Shown here piece by piece: positions 60,701-62,872 of a DNA stretch of 64,000 nt. The position numbers were made by a program, and so were the translations under genes. The notes beneath the pieces were generated by a model. That model was not told where the DNA came from. It ran no database searches and saw only the letters and a program-made list of their open reading frames with translations. The stretch spans positions 14,421,159 to 14,485,158 of the forward strand of contig NW_020654422.1 in assembly GCF_003589595.1 (NCBI RefSeq), in the 5' to 3' direction. This DNA is from Hyposmocoma kahamanoa. Its lineage: Eukaryota > Arthropoda > Insecta > Lepidoptera > Cosmopterigidae. Position 1 is the stretch's first letter. Each line of letters starts with the position of its first letter.

Positions 60701-62872
60701 AAGGACTTCTAATAAATTGTGTCCTAATTCTAAGGAGCTTTTTCAGTTCATACAATACATGTTGCTTTATTTTTTATAGCTTTAAGTTTAACATTCATAA
60801 AAACAATGTTGTAAATAAAATATTTAAGAATACGAACACGAAGCTATGTTTGCATTGTATAAAACTTTAGGCACCGAAATAATTTTAATATATTTATTGC
60901 ATTGATCGAATTATATGTTTGAACGGTATATAAATTCTTTGAGTGAATGTTGAATCTATCGATTAGGAATTATTATTCATCATCCAGAGGCAAATACTGG
61001 AACAAATTTATAAAACCAGCGAGATTGAAATAATTGGAAATGAAAGTATGTTTTCGGAACTAAATCGCGTATATTTGTTTTTTCAGACAAATATACGTTT
61101 CGGACCATTCACAGGTCACGACCGACTGAGACAGTAAATTCATCAACCAGTTGTTTTGCTGCCTCGCTTAACCGTGATTATCGATCGGACGCGTAAAAAA
61201 TCTGAAACGTTGTTTTGTTTGAAAAAACAAATACATATATACCATAGATATAGAAAAAAAGGGGAGATATGGTATGGGGGCGTGGTTCGTGTCACCTCGA
61301 TATGGTCAAAATGACCATATCGAGGTGACACGAACGACTAAGTGGCCGCCATTAAGAAAATAATAATAATTTATATTAATTTAATAATACACAAGTACCA
61401 GTGTTGATATAGTATGAAAAATGGAATATTTTTTTTTAATATTAAAAACAGCCACATGGTTTCGAACTATCGTTTAGGTAGGACCACATCACTCGTTGAG
61501 TAGCGTCAGTTTAAGATTAATAAGGTTAACAATTGACGGAGCGGTTTCCATCCGCGCCCGCCTCCTGCTAGACAGCGGTTTTATTTCAATACTCACGACC
61601 CTGCAAGTTTGTGCGGGCACGAAACCGTTGCGATTGCGGAATGGACCGCGAAGTTAGTGGGAGTTAATTGCAAGTCGCGCGGTTAATAGAGAACTCACCC
61701 TGCGTGCGCCTGCACCACATTGCGCCTGAACCGACCGCCAAAGTGTGCGGGCGATGTCGGCCGTCAAGCGCGCAGGTCATCGCGTCCTGCGCGGTTCTAC
61801 TAGTACCCTGCCGCGGCAACCGCGAACAACCGTCACCACTACAGGCGTAAAACGCGCCGTGAAATGTGCTCCTAATTTTACATACTTAACTGTTACATTC
61901 TACAGACGCCGCGGTCCCGCGGCAGACGCGGGTGAAAACCGCTCCGTGAGTTCTTAGTGTAACGAAAAATGAGTTTCAGCGCCATGTATCGTGTAATAGT
62001 TAACTATTATATACTAGTAGTATTTTTACTAAAACGCCACCTATTGGTGAATGGCTGAACCAGGATGAAAAAAATACTGAAATATTGTAATATAACTCTT
62101 ATTCAAGTGAGTGTAAGTTTAATTTTGTTAAATTTTAAAATTGTTTTATGTCGTTTTCACGTTTTAAGTCCTACCCAATCAAAATCTTTAAGTTATGATA
62201 GTAGATAATAGAGCGTAAAGTTTGAATTGCACAAGAGCTAAAAAGTGGCTTCGACACCCGATCTTACATAGCGTCATTACATATCTCCCCTTTTTTTCTA
62301 TATCTATGATATATACACGATTTAGATCGTAAAAATTAGTTTGCAATGTGTAACAATCGCAAAAAGTTAACTGGAAATTAAAATAATTTAGAATACAATA
62401 AATGCTTCTCGTAAAAACCAGGGAGTCATATTACTACAGTTTCACTTTTAACTAACAGTCGTTCTATAGTTTTCAAGGCAAATTCCAGGTGATATGATAT
62501 TTATTAAAAACGTGTATCAAATAGTGTTCGTAGACCAAATATTCATTTTAGTGTGCAATGACGACGCCGTTGGCTCAGCGGTTTGCACTGTGGGCGCAAG
62601 ATGACGAGGTCTCGGGTTCGATTCCCGGTAGAAGCAATTTTGGAAATGAAATTTTCTAAATTGAAACCAAGCAATTGGTGTGATTGTATTCTCTTTTCAT
62701 GCTGAAAACACGTGAAATTTACCTATTGCTGTTGTTATTATCCAAATTACATTGTTATTTTCTTTTACAGTAACGATACCCTCGTCAAAAAACCAGAAGG
62801 CGAACCTACCTAAAAGAAATTCACCACACGGACCAGACGACAGAAATCCAGACTTAATACCGTTAAGTAAAG
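11847..62872 (+). CDS. Sidestep-family Ig receptor, partial (11 exons, both ends missing)
   Basis: Join of 11 exons: 11847-11957, 16550-16762, 20072-20226, 23932-24076, 28358-28488, 34624-34786, 52578-52729, 55079-55301, 56468-56683, 57856-57984, 62771-62872. Every junction is GT-AG and the frame stays open for 1740 nt. The product has four Ig domains (each with Cys...Trp...Cys), an FN3-like domain, one transmembrane helix and a basic cytoplasmic start. This order, and motifs such as GPYNEGGDFKLIC in the first visible Ig, fit the insect Sidestep (Side, Side-II to VIII) cell-surface family. In Drosophila, Side proteins are neuronal or muscle surface ligands that bind Beaten-path Ig proteins and guide motor axons and synaptic pairing. 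That role is family knowledge, not shown here. Side proteins usually have five Ig domains, so a signal peptide and Ig1 are expected upstream. The paralogue cannot be decided. Automatic pipelines may name it nephrin-like or hemicentin-like. Confidence 0.9.
12503..12745 (+). mobile_element. tRNA-derived SINE, family S1, copy 1, with (ATT)n tail
   Basis: Pol III A box 'tggccgaacgg' (12515-12525) and perfect B box 'ggttcgattcc' (12558-12568) head a body with 'tttctctcgtgagtttgggt' and 'gtccatggcacccgcgacac'. It ends in a (ATT)n run of about 13 units (12707-12745). Four other full-length or near full-length copies lie in this window. Confidence 0.88.
12746..13106 (+). repeat. S1 SINE 3' fragments
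   Basis: 'atttctctcgtgagtttggg' right after the ATT run (12746-12775) and a 3' half copy at 13010-13106 ('tgtccatggcacccacgaca', 'gtgcgttattatt') show repeated insertion or tail recombination next to copy 1. Confidence 0.7.
15120..15720 (+). mobile_element. Jockey-type LINE remnant (RT C-terminal region)
   Basis: A broken + frame near 15440-15660 reads SETCISIIMTYANVVFAHAN, a few codons later LMRKVI...APWY, and YVSFEDL. This mirrors the 'LYKTCIRPVMTYASVVFAHA ... AVGAPWYVRN ... DL' block at the end of Jockey-clade reverse transcriptases. Several stops and frameshifts show it is dead. Sequence at 14780-15120 and 15720-16040 has similar base composition and may belong to it, but I could not align it. 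Confidence 0.7.
16550..16762 (+). CDS. Exon 2: second half of Ig2
   Basis: The acceptor is ataccacag|gt and the donor t|gtgagt, phase 1 on both sides. The joined codon G+GT gives Gly, so exon 1 reads on into GGNPTPRIQWLHGE. It holds the core Trp (IQW), an N-glycosylation sequon (NAT) and the F-strand LYTCTADN with the second Cys. Exons 1 and 2 together make a 324-nt (108-residue) Ig module bounded by phase-1 introns. Confidence 0.92.
16763..18065. other. Intron 2, first part, no features
   Basis: Starts with a consensus donor (gtgagt). The rest is AT-rich with short random frames and no recognised repeat. Confidence 0.5.
18066..18287 (+). mobile_element. MITE family A, copy 1
   Basis: About 45-bp terminal inverted repeats: left 'cgtctgtttaaggtataacc', right ending 'tacctttaagcagacg', both containing 'cacataagtgacattttcca' or its complement. 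AAAT flanks both sides. Internal words match the copy at 32910-33144. Non-coding. Confidence 0.88.
18288..20071. other. Intron 2, second part
   Basis: AT-rich and without a recognised element. A short (TA)n run lies at about 19480-19495. Confidence 0.45.
20072..20226 (+). CDS. Exon 3: first half of Ig3
   Basis: The acceptor is gttgacag|tg and the donor gtaagt after codon CGG, so it starts in phase 1 and ends in phase 0. It reads RPLTVEILSREQPLSVGRKA then ELWCRSTGARPPATITWW: the linker, B-strand Cys and core Trp of an Ig domain. The acceptor's polypyrimidine tract is weak, but frame and homology agree. Confidence 0.9.
20710..20743. repeat. Perfect 15-bp-arm hairpin
   Basis: 'atacactgcctgagt' and 'actcaggcagtgtat' pair perfectly around the loop 'tagt'. 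It lies in intron 3, where a transcript would form a stable stem. A miRNA-like precursor is unlikely given the short stem. Confidence 0.85.
21045..21205 (-). repeat. GACGGGACGAAC repeat family, copy 2 (short)
   Basis: Minus orientation: 'cttgtgaaagagttcgttca', 'gtgctggtgaaattacaggc', and 'aaagctctgagttgcactgc' match the family's ordered blocks, with the middle rearranged. Confidence 0.6.
22214..22292. repeat. Inverted 'tagatggcgct' pair
   Basis: 'ctagatggcgcttatcgc' and 'gattagcgccatctac' face each other about 50 bp apart. The 'tagatggcgct' word is common at ends of insect repeats; this could be a small MITE or two SINE edges. Confidence 0.4.
22397..23310. mobile_element. piggyBac-like non-autonomous element
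   Basis: Perfect 19-bp terminal inverted repeats: left cccttaactatagtcgtgg (22397-22415), right its exact complement (23292-23310). The left flank is ttaa (22393-22396), the right flank ctaa (23311-23314), one change from the TTAA target of piggyBac. CCC-starting ends with TTAA duplication define that superfamily. Inside, a minus frame near 22960-23048 starts MVNQKNVLVIQED and then carries TDLDSDEGTIGENSLS, an acidic stretch like piggyBac transposase N-termini, but stops interrupt it. The rest of a transposase is missing at 914 bp total. Confidence 0.72.
23113..23300. repeat. Subterminal palindromic repeats inside the piggyBac-like element
   Basis: 'gtcgtgggtccattggaccc' (from 23113) and its near-complement ending at 23300 are inverted about 140 bp apart. 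Each contains its own palindrome gggtcc-att/aat-ggaccc. The left outer end has only the 'ctatagtcgtgg' part. These could be transposase-binding sites. Confidence 0.7.
23358..23384. repeat. Poly(A) run
   Basis: About 26 A in a row, just outside the piggyBac-like element. It may be the tail of a retrotransposed sequence. Lysine-rich frames through it are artefacts. Confidence 0.9.
23512..23720 (+). repeat. 'ttaaccgacttcaaaa' lepidopteran repeat
   Basis: 'tttaaccgacttcaaaaaaa' followed by 'ggttctcaatccgactgcat' and 'gatgattcttttttgtttga' is the pattern of a very common lepidopteran interspersed repeat 3' end. An inverted fragment is at 26706-26745. It ends about 210 bp before exon 4. Confidence 0.6.
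23932..24076 (+). CDS. Exon 4: second half of Ig3
   Basis: The acceptor is tttttattactag|gag (phase 0) and the donor t|gtgagt (phase 1). It reads ELDEGNETQSLLQWTPLKEH then NGQVLSCRAEHSKFNKS and ends LPLNIY. It has the second Ig Cys and two sequons (NET, NKS). 'LQWTPLKEHNGQVLSCRAEH' is a characteristic E-F strand of Sidestep-type Ig domains. Exons 3 and 4 form a 300-nt module bounded by phase-1 introns. Confidence 0.92.
24308..24375 (+). repeat. Degenerate tRNA-like SINE head
   Basis: 'tggctcagttgggagagca' is a good A box and D-arm; 'gggttcgg' 45 bp later is a damaged B box. The acceptor stem does not pair, so it is not a tRNA gene. Confidence 0.45.
25130..25660 (+). repeat. Dispersed repeat pair, copy 1 (inverted partner at 36880-37440)
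   Basis: Shares, in reverse order and complement, blocks with 36880-37440: 'tgcaaagttgt', 'attgaaacctga', 'agcgagggtttcaagatacg', 'aaaatggtagacgaaagaaa', 'ccacgctag' and 'tctaatgagaaagaaagcct'. The 'gagcgtagcgagggtttcaa' type words are frequent in Lepidoptera. No coding sequence. Confidence 0.7.
25787..25975 (+). mobile_element. tRNA-derived SINE, family S3, copy 2
   Basis: 'gccgtggtagcttaatagtt' (A-box region), 'gggttcgaaccctggcctcg' (B box) and 'cacctctgagtttctcggaa', ending with 'gtgcctagcagtcggacgtg' and 'gatgacgatgatgac'-type tail. It matches the layout of 7653-7860. Confidence 0.7.
26041..26190 (-). mobile_element. tRNA-derived SINE, family S1, copy 2 (minus)
   Basis: Reads on the minus strand as 'gatctgccacgcagaggtcc', 'gggttcgattcccgggccgg' and 'gtgtccatgccacccgcgat'. 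A 14-nt stretch 'caaatatttctcc/gagaaatatttg' is locally inverted, so the 5' part joins the body through a small rearrangement. Confidence 0.75.
26481..26690 (+). mobile_element. tRNA-derived SINE, family S1, copy 3
   Basis: A-box-like 'tggccgaactg', perfect B box 'ggttcgattcc', then 'cacccgcgaaacag' and a short ATT tail. It is only about 290 bp from the opposite-strand copy 2, a potential fold-back in the intron transcript. Confidence 0.82.
27424..27575. mobile_element. Fold-back element, compact copy 3
   Basis: Left arm 'gagttcttaggctttcgcga' and right arm 'accatgggatctgtatagga' with 'tgtttgaaaaaacaaatata' belong to the same family as 58201-58720, but only about 25 bp separate the arms, so the core is deleted. 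Confidence 0.7.
28358..28488 (+). CDS. Exon 5: first half of Ig4
   Basis: The acceptor is ttccgatag|ac (phase 1) and the donor aac|gtgagt (phase 0). The split codon T+AC gives Tyr, then VPVATIHLGSKMNPNDIEEG and VYFGCEVDANPPAYKVVW, with B-strand Cys and core Trp. 'GDDVYFxCxxxANPPxxxxxWxHN' is a strong signature of this Ig domain in Side and related receptors. A 122-aa antisense frame overlaps this exon and is a shadow. Confidence 0.93.
28737..28768. repeat. Perfect 14-bp-arm hairpin
   Basis: 'ggtacgtcaaatat' and 'atatttgacgtacc' pair with a 4-nt loop (aggc). It lies in intron 5, 250 bp after exon 5. Confidence 0.85.
29215..29455 (+). repeat. LINE 3'-tail type repeat
   Basis: 'cagctgaaccaataatgatg' then, 170 bp later, 'gcagacgaagtcgcgggcaa' and 'cagctagta' match the widespread lepidopteran non-LTR 3' end. 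Identification is by remembered word pattern. A local TG/TA microsatellite at 29040-29095 precedes it. Confidence 0.6.
29845..30212 (+). repeat. GACGGGACGAAC repeat family, copy 3 (longest)
   Basis: 'aagtgacgggacgaacaagt', 'gcccgtcaccctgagacgta', 'catatgcctgtaatttcacc', 'ggtggcagtacttccctgga' and 'cgaactcttccgcaaggagc' define the family in order. About 365 bp, no coding frame, no clear inverted ends, so possibly a SINE or LINE fragment. Confidence 0.75.
30281..30480 (+). mobile_element. tRNA-derived SINE, family S2, copy 1
   Basis: 'ctgtgggcgctggatgagca' then 'gggtcgattcccggtaggag' (B box with one change) and a body with 'gcagcattgtattccgttgc'. The head matches 62571-62640. Confidence 0.65.
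30481..32909. other. Intron 5, unassigned stretch
   Basis: AT-rich to neutral, no supportable frame. A minus frame of 101 codons (32056-32361) shows no family I recognise. Confidence 0.4.
32910..33144 (+). mobile_element. MITE family A, copy 2
   Basis: Same orientation as 18066-18287 and flanked again by AAAT on both sides. Shared words include 'aagtgacattttccacaaaa', 'ttctgcacgtgaaactcaat', 'acataacttggaga' and the right end 'aagcagacg'. Terminal repeats are more diverged than in copy 1. Confidence 0.85.
33145..34623. other. Intron 5, end part
   Basis: No recognised element. Two overlapping minus frames (70 and 105 codons, 33996-34438) have no family resemblance and lysine/isoleucine-rich AT-driven composition. 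Confidence 0.4.
34624..34786 (+). CDS. Exon 6: second half of Ig4
   Basis: The acceptor is ttattccccag|ggt (phase 0) and the donor t|gtaagt (phase 1). It reads GILLQHNPSGGVILTGNTNL then ALRNVSRHQAGKYTCTASN and VEGDGKSPPLHMQVV. It has the second Cys, the DxGxYxC-like motif (here AGKYTC) and a sequon (NVS). Exons 5 and 6 form a 294-nt symmetric module. Confidence 0.94.
35032..35236 (+). mobile_element. tRNA-derived SINE, family S1, copy 4
   Basis: Perfect A box 'tggccgaacgg', B box with one change (ggttcaattcc), body 'gtttaggtgtaatttgtggt' and 'gtccatggcaaccgcgatac'. The tail has been lost against the adjacent MITE. Confidence 0.82.
35248..35588. mobile_element. MITE family C with ~100-bp inverted arms
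   Basis: Left arm 35248-35349 and right arm 35488-35588 are inverted copies, sharing 'aaaatgtaaacaaaggggat', 'aaccgaacaaaaaatatctt' and 'ggtactttactattttagac' with only a few differences. The spacer is about 140 bp. A lone partial right-type end is at 35988-36026 ('tttgtttacattttgggcgt'). Confidence 0.85.
36078..36292 (+). mobile_element. tRNA-derived SINE, family S1, copy 5
   Basis: A-box-like 'aggccgaacgg', B box 'agttcgattcc', body with 'tttctctcgtgagtttgggt' and 'ccatggcacccgcgacacag', ending in a short ATT run. Confidence 0.84.
36880..37440 (-). repeat. Dispersed repeat pair, copy 2
   Basis: Reverse-complement partner of 25130-25660 (see that entry for shared blocks). The opposite orientation, 11 kb apart in the same gene, could fold the pre-mRNA around exons 5 and 6. 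Confidence 0.7.
37565..37815 (+). repeat. GACGGGACGAAC repeat family, copy 4
   Basis: 'agtgacagaacgaacaagtc', 'acgcccgtcaccctaagaca', 'atgtgcctgtaatttcacta' and 'aggtggcagtgctttccttg' in family order, more diverged than copy 3. Confidence 0.65.
37895..40870 (-). mobile_element. RTE-clade LINE remnant
   Basis: Minus-strand pieces in the right order. Endonuclease (40685-39971): CNVIGLSKVRRQRED, VVQVYAPT and NEIDFILTDKKR. A further endonuclease end NRFNTGSDHRLVRG lies at about 39390-39445. RT follows: LKQLNNGKAPGEDGITSELL (39356-39260), DYEKAFDSIETWVVLESLQ (38970 on), GVRQGDVISPKLFSNALEDV and LRFADNLVIMADSLQDL. The catalytic FADD reads FADN (38664-38675). The 3' end resembles lepidopteran RTE tails. 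About 420 bp (39545-39965) is inserted within the endonuclease, part of the linker is deleted, and frameshifts break the frame. Confidence 0.85.
39545..39965. other. AT-rich insert inside the RTE endonuclease
   Basis: Separates the 'NEIDFILTDKKR' part from the 'SDHRLVR' part of the LINE endonuclease, so it entered after the LINE. No inverted ends or known repeat noticed. Confidence 0.55.
41970..42390 (-). mobile_element. LINE C-terminal fragment (CR1/Jockey-like)
   Basis: A continuous minus frame reads SDLVEAKQQNLEHRCKVACL, then SVFYRIFTESGMKILDLILP, then HHYGTRCKLRFHQYVMDF and FASTFLWGTDIEWNSLPPDL followed by FPERYNLGLFKAMEHAH. 'xxWNSLPxxxFPExYNLxxFK' closes many non-LTR reverse transcriptases. 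About 140 codons without a stop, but only the last part of the protein is present. Confidence 0.8.
41997..42052. repeat. Hairpin in LINE tail, 22-bp arms
   Basis: 'cgatggaacatgcacaccta' plus aa and its complement (42031-42052) pair with one mismatch around a 12-nt loop. It lies in the last codons of the LINE frame, so it may be an inverted micro-duplication. Confidence 0.8.
43779..43859. repeat. Perfect 20-bp inverted repeat
   Basis: 'cgatccgggtggacttgaat' (43779-43798) and its exact complement (43840-43859), 41 bp apart. Sequence before the left arm ('gatcgatacaaagatcgaac') is also locally symmetric. No coding role. Confidence 0.9.
43949..44218 (-). mobile_element. Possible LINE C-terminal fragment
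   Basis: The minus frame of 89 codons has RSLQLRSHTYHG, RIWNAQAGLHAT and KCKTVLKRHYLGSL, which resembles the 'R..F.P...RxWNxLP......FKxxLKxHL' ending of non-LTR RT proteins. Weak and without other domains. Confidence 0.4.
45500..46040 (-). mobile_element. LINE reverse-transcriptase fragment with intact YADD
   Basis: 46039-45833 reads LKFIYKRIYRKCEGNISETQ then LGFKNGYSTRDALF (the QxGFRxGxSTxDA motif) and FINYERALIM (FxDxxKAF equivalent). 45640-45510 reads SINTIRYADDTILASSMKDL then QQLLNSV, with the catalytic YADD at 45604-45615. Frameshifts and a compressed middle separate the blocks. Confidence 0.82.
46250..46705 (+). repeat. Dispersed repeat, copy 2 (partner of 885-1230)
   Basis: Same orientation and block order as 885-1230, with about 120 extra bases between 'gctgccatctta' and 'attcgagatgtttacttagt'. 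No endonuclease-like frame follows here. Confidence 0.6.
47492..47665 (+). repeat. GACGGGACGAAC repeat family, copy 5 (5' half)
   Basis: 'agtgacgaaatgaataagtc', 'gcgcccgtcaccctgagaca' and 'catgtgcctgtaatttcacc' in order; ends before the 'ggtggcagtac' block. Confidence 0.65.
47821..48116 (+). mobile_element. LINE 3' coding end (zinc-finger-like)
   Basis: A broken + frame gives GRPKRGCKFSSIKM, then LAALRPERLWIVKRQ and, at the end, YNYVDGALTCPHMCTRTCRE. The pattern 'xxRxxWxxxxxxG' then 'CxxxCxRxCRxxxGLxxH' closes several non-LTR retrotransposons. The final His region is lost. The 66-codon open part is 47916-48116. Confidence 0.55.
48760..49060 (+). mobile_element. LINE 3' coding end, target of Tc1 insertion
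   Basis: Frame: LQWFGHVGRMNIVRL, then DRGVGRGRPRCTYLNQIRDV, KKAGLKEPRI, and after a shift MEEVKEVCKERSRWRSIISA. 'LxWFGHVxRMxxxRL ... GRGRPxxxxxDQIxDVxKK ... RxRWRSxIxA' is a common RT C-terminus. A similar but weaker end ('RKFVRSERSKWRL') follows the Tc1 element at about 50665-50705. Confidence 0.7.
49066..50608 (-). mobile_element. Tc1-type DNA transposon, near intact
   Basis: Flanked by TA on both sides (49064-49065 and 50609-50610). Perfect 26-bp terminal inverted repeats: 49066-49091 and 50583-50608, starting cacacatcaaaaaaagtttg. Length 1543 bp. It carries one transposase gene on the minus strand. It sits in a TA-rich run just after a LINE 3' end. Confidence 0.95.
49326..50369 (-). pseudogene. 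Tc1 transposase, interrupted by one amber codon
   Basis: From ATG at 50369 the frame runs 314 codons to TAG at 49425-49427. It then stays open for 32 more codons to TGA at 49326, through a normal Tc1 C-terminal end (LPQEMLDNLILSMPRR then IRARGGVI). So the protein lacks its last ~10%. Domains: paired-like HTH at residues about 5-110 (SEVLRARIVTLREEGYTTRV, GRPTVLTAAQKR), then the DDE core: D in LFVDESRIS, D in FVLVDDNAPAHRA, and E in PDLNPIEHAWD. Thirty-four residues separate the second D and the E, giving DD34E, the Tc1 signature. All three catalytic residues are present. Whether the truncated product is active is unknown. Confidence 0.93.
51234..51494 (-). mobile_element. MITE family B, copy 2 (inverted)
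   Basis: Ends 'cgactcatccgtagaacaaa' and 'ttgttcgaataagtcg'; flanked by AAAT on both sides, the complement of ATTT around copy 1 at 2756-3010, which is in the other orientation. It carries part of a 118-codon frame that is not a gene. Confidence 0.8.
51765..51912 (+). repeat. GACGGGACGAAC repeat family, copy 6 (5' part)
   Basis: 'aagtgacgggacgaacaagt', 'agcgacacgcctgtccc'-like block and 'actcagagctttaatcacaa' match the family start. It ends at a small inversion 'gggtgtcgggcgcagtggca'. Confidence 0.65.
52240..52368 (+). repeat. Retrotransposon 3' tail with (TTTTCA)n
   Basis: 'gagcgggccttcctgtcaca', 'tgacacctactaggaagtcc' and a run of ttttca units at the end look like a LINE 3' UTR ending in a short tandem tail. 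Family uncertain. Confidence 0.4.
52578..52729 (+). CDS. Exon 7: first half of Ig5
   Basis: The acceptor is tttgtccacag|ac (phase 1) and the donor cct|gtaagt (phase 0). The split codon gives Tyr, then KPLCRKKEIKLIGAALQEPT and SVECEVDAFPPPDTFEWILN. It contains the B-strand Cys, the core Trp and a NNS sequon. An extra Cys in 'KPLC' may be unpaired or pair within the domain. It is separated from exon 6 by the 17.8-kb intron. Confidence 0.93.
52895..52985 (-). mobile_element. tRNA-derived SINE head
   Basis: On minus: 'tagtcgagtggtttgcgaac' (A box) and 'ggttccggattcgatttctg' (B box with changes) at tRNA-like spacing, 170 bp after exon 7. No paired acceptor stem. Confidence 0.5.
53380..54110 (-). 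mobile_element. Possible LTR-retroelement integrase remnant
   Basis: A minus frame near 53450-53530 reads FMSVDLFGPVSCQGPLKGIA, which resembles the 'xxVDxxGPLPxxxGGxxYIL' start of a retroelement integrase core. The upstream pieces have several stops and no clear zinc-binding motif. No LTRs were found. Weak call. Confidence 0.3.
55079..55301 (+). CDS. Exon 8: second half of Ig5 and start of FN3 domain
   Basis: The acceptor is tctttctttttgcag|gat (phase 0) and the donor g|gtaaaa (phase 1). It reads DRFTIEAKEGRSVLTYTPVS then DVDYGTLSCRAINLAG, closing Ig5 with its second Cys, and runs into RPDPPTNCTVYNLTDDSL, the usual start of an FN3 module (proline-rich linker, B strand). Sequons are NCT and NLT. 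The donor's last bases (gtaaaa) are weaker than elsewhere. Confidence 0.93.
55385..55505 (+). repeat. Repeat tail with (CATA)n
   Basis: 'ccctttatgggctaagctcg' and 'cctttgtacaataa' followed by 'gtacaataaagtatttacat' and CATA units resemble a common lepidopteran LINE 3' end. It lies 85 bp after exon 8. Confidence 0.5.
56468..56683 (+). CDS. Exon 9: rest of FN3-like domain
   Basis: The acceptor is gttttttgttgtag|gt and the donor g|gtacga, phase 1 on both sides. It reads GYEGGLQCVYVAEVW, then a NAS sequon, and VVYAVNARGRSEHIKFTVET, then TAPRLSPRT. 'YAVNARGRSE' is the classic FN3 F-G strand pattern. The 'GxDGGLPQxFxxEV' style sequence just after the intron is characteristic of Sidestep FN3 domains. 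Confidence 0.93.
57856..57984 (+). CDS. Exon 10: transmembrane segment
   Basis: The acceptor is ttttgtcctcag|aa and the donor g|gtgaag, phase 1 on both sides. After EAQEAWEVNW a 23-residue hydrophobic stretch, AVGGVLGAALTVAIILCLAL plus IAT (57885-57953), is followed by RIRHRSRDYE. The positive residues directly after the helix fit a type I membrane protein with a cytoplasmic C-terminus. Confidence 0.92.
58201..58720. mobile_element. Fold-back element, copy 4 (most complete)
   Basis: Left arm 58201-58324 (gagttcttaggttttcgcga ... ggtcccatggtcac) and right arm 58626-58720 (gtgaccatgggacctgtaag ...) are inverted copies. The 300-bp AT-rich core matches 3913-4200 almost exactly. The right arm stops at 'catttcctat', short of the 'cctaagaactc' terminus. 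Confidence 0.85.
58721..61035. other. Intron 10, unassigned stretch
   Basis: No supportable gene. A 95-codon minus frame (60023-60310; SVAGSLFSENSQIPQMSQER) and a 90-codon plus frame at 59109 show no family I recognise. Confidence 0.4.
61285..61335. repeat. Perfect 24-bp-arm hairpin near the left end
   Basis: 61285-61308 (gttcgtgtcacctcgatatg ...) pairs exactly with 61312-61335 around the 3-nt loop aaa. It lies 14 bp inside the left terminal repeat of the host element. Confidence 0.95.
61537..61946. mobile_element. GC-rich inner element with 20-bp inverted ends
   Basis: 'cggagcggtttccatccgcg' (61537-61556) and 'cgcgggtgaaaaccgctccg' (61927-61946) are inverted with 18 of 20 matches. The inside is clearly GC-rich (for example 'gtgtgcgggcgatgtcggcc') in an AT-rich host. 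Short + frames inside have no recognised homology. Confidence 0.55.
62571..62700 (+). mobile_element. tRNA-derived SINE, family S2, copy 2
   Basis: A box 'tggctcagcgg', 'actgtgggcgcaagatgacg' and perfect B box 'gggttcgattcccggtagaa', then 'gcaattttggaaatgaaatt'. Same head as 30281-30350. It ends about 70 bp before the exon 11 acceptor. The acceptor arms do not pair, so it is not a tRNA. Confidence 0.72.
62771..62872 (+). CDS. Exon 11: juxtamembrane cytoplasmic tail (continues downstream)
   Basis: The acceptor is ttttcttttacag|ta and the donor g|gtaaat, phase 1 on both sides. It encodes VTIPSSKNQKANLPKRNSPH then GPDDRNPDLIPLSK, a polar, basic, low-complexity cytoplasmic stretch. 'DRNPDLIP' resembles the conserved motif found soon after the membrane in Sidestep relatives. 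No stop codon is in frame, so the tail must continue past 64000. Confidence 0.82.

Larger units (their letters stand above)
61243..62308. mobile_element. DNA transposon with 29-bp TIRs and 8-bp target duplication
   Basis: Perfect 29-bp inverted ends: 61243-61271 (catagatatagaaaaaaagg ...) and 62280-62308. Both sides are flanked by the same 8 bases, atatatac (61235-61242 and 62309-62316). An 8-bp duplication fits hAT or P superfamilies; the CAT start and ~30-bp ends are nearer to P, but this is inference. No transposase frame, so non-autonomous. Contains a strong hairpin and a GC-rich inner segment, listed separately. Confidence 0.88.
61036..62369. mobile_element. Fold-back element, copy 5, split by a nested insertion
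   Basis: Left arm 61036-61117 ('cgcgtatatttgttttttca') and a right arm in two pieces, 61171-61242 ('gtttgaaaaaacaaatacat') and 62309-62369 ('acacgatttagatc', 'gtgtaacaatcgcaaaaag'). The break is filled by the element at 61243-62308. Confidence 0.75.

Noticed and set aside
62571..62640. Candidate functional tRNA
   Set aside because: Has A and B boxes but no paired acceptor stem, and the head recurs at 30281 with SINE body sequence.
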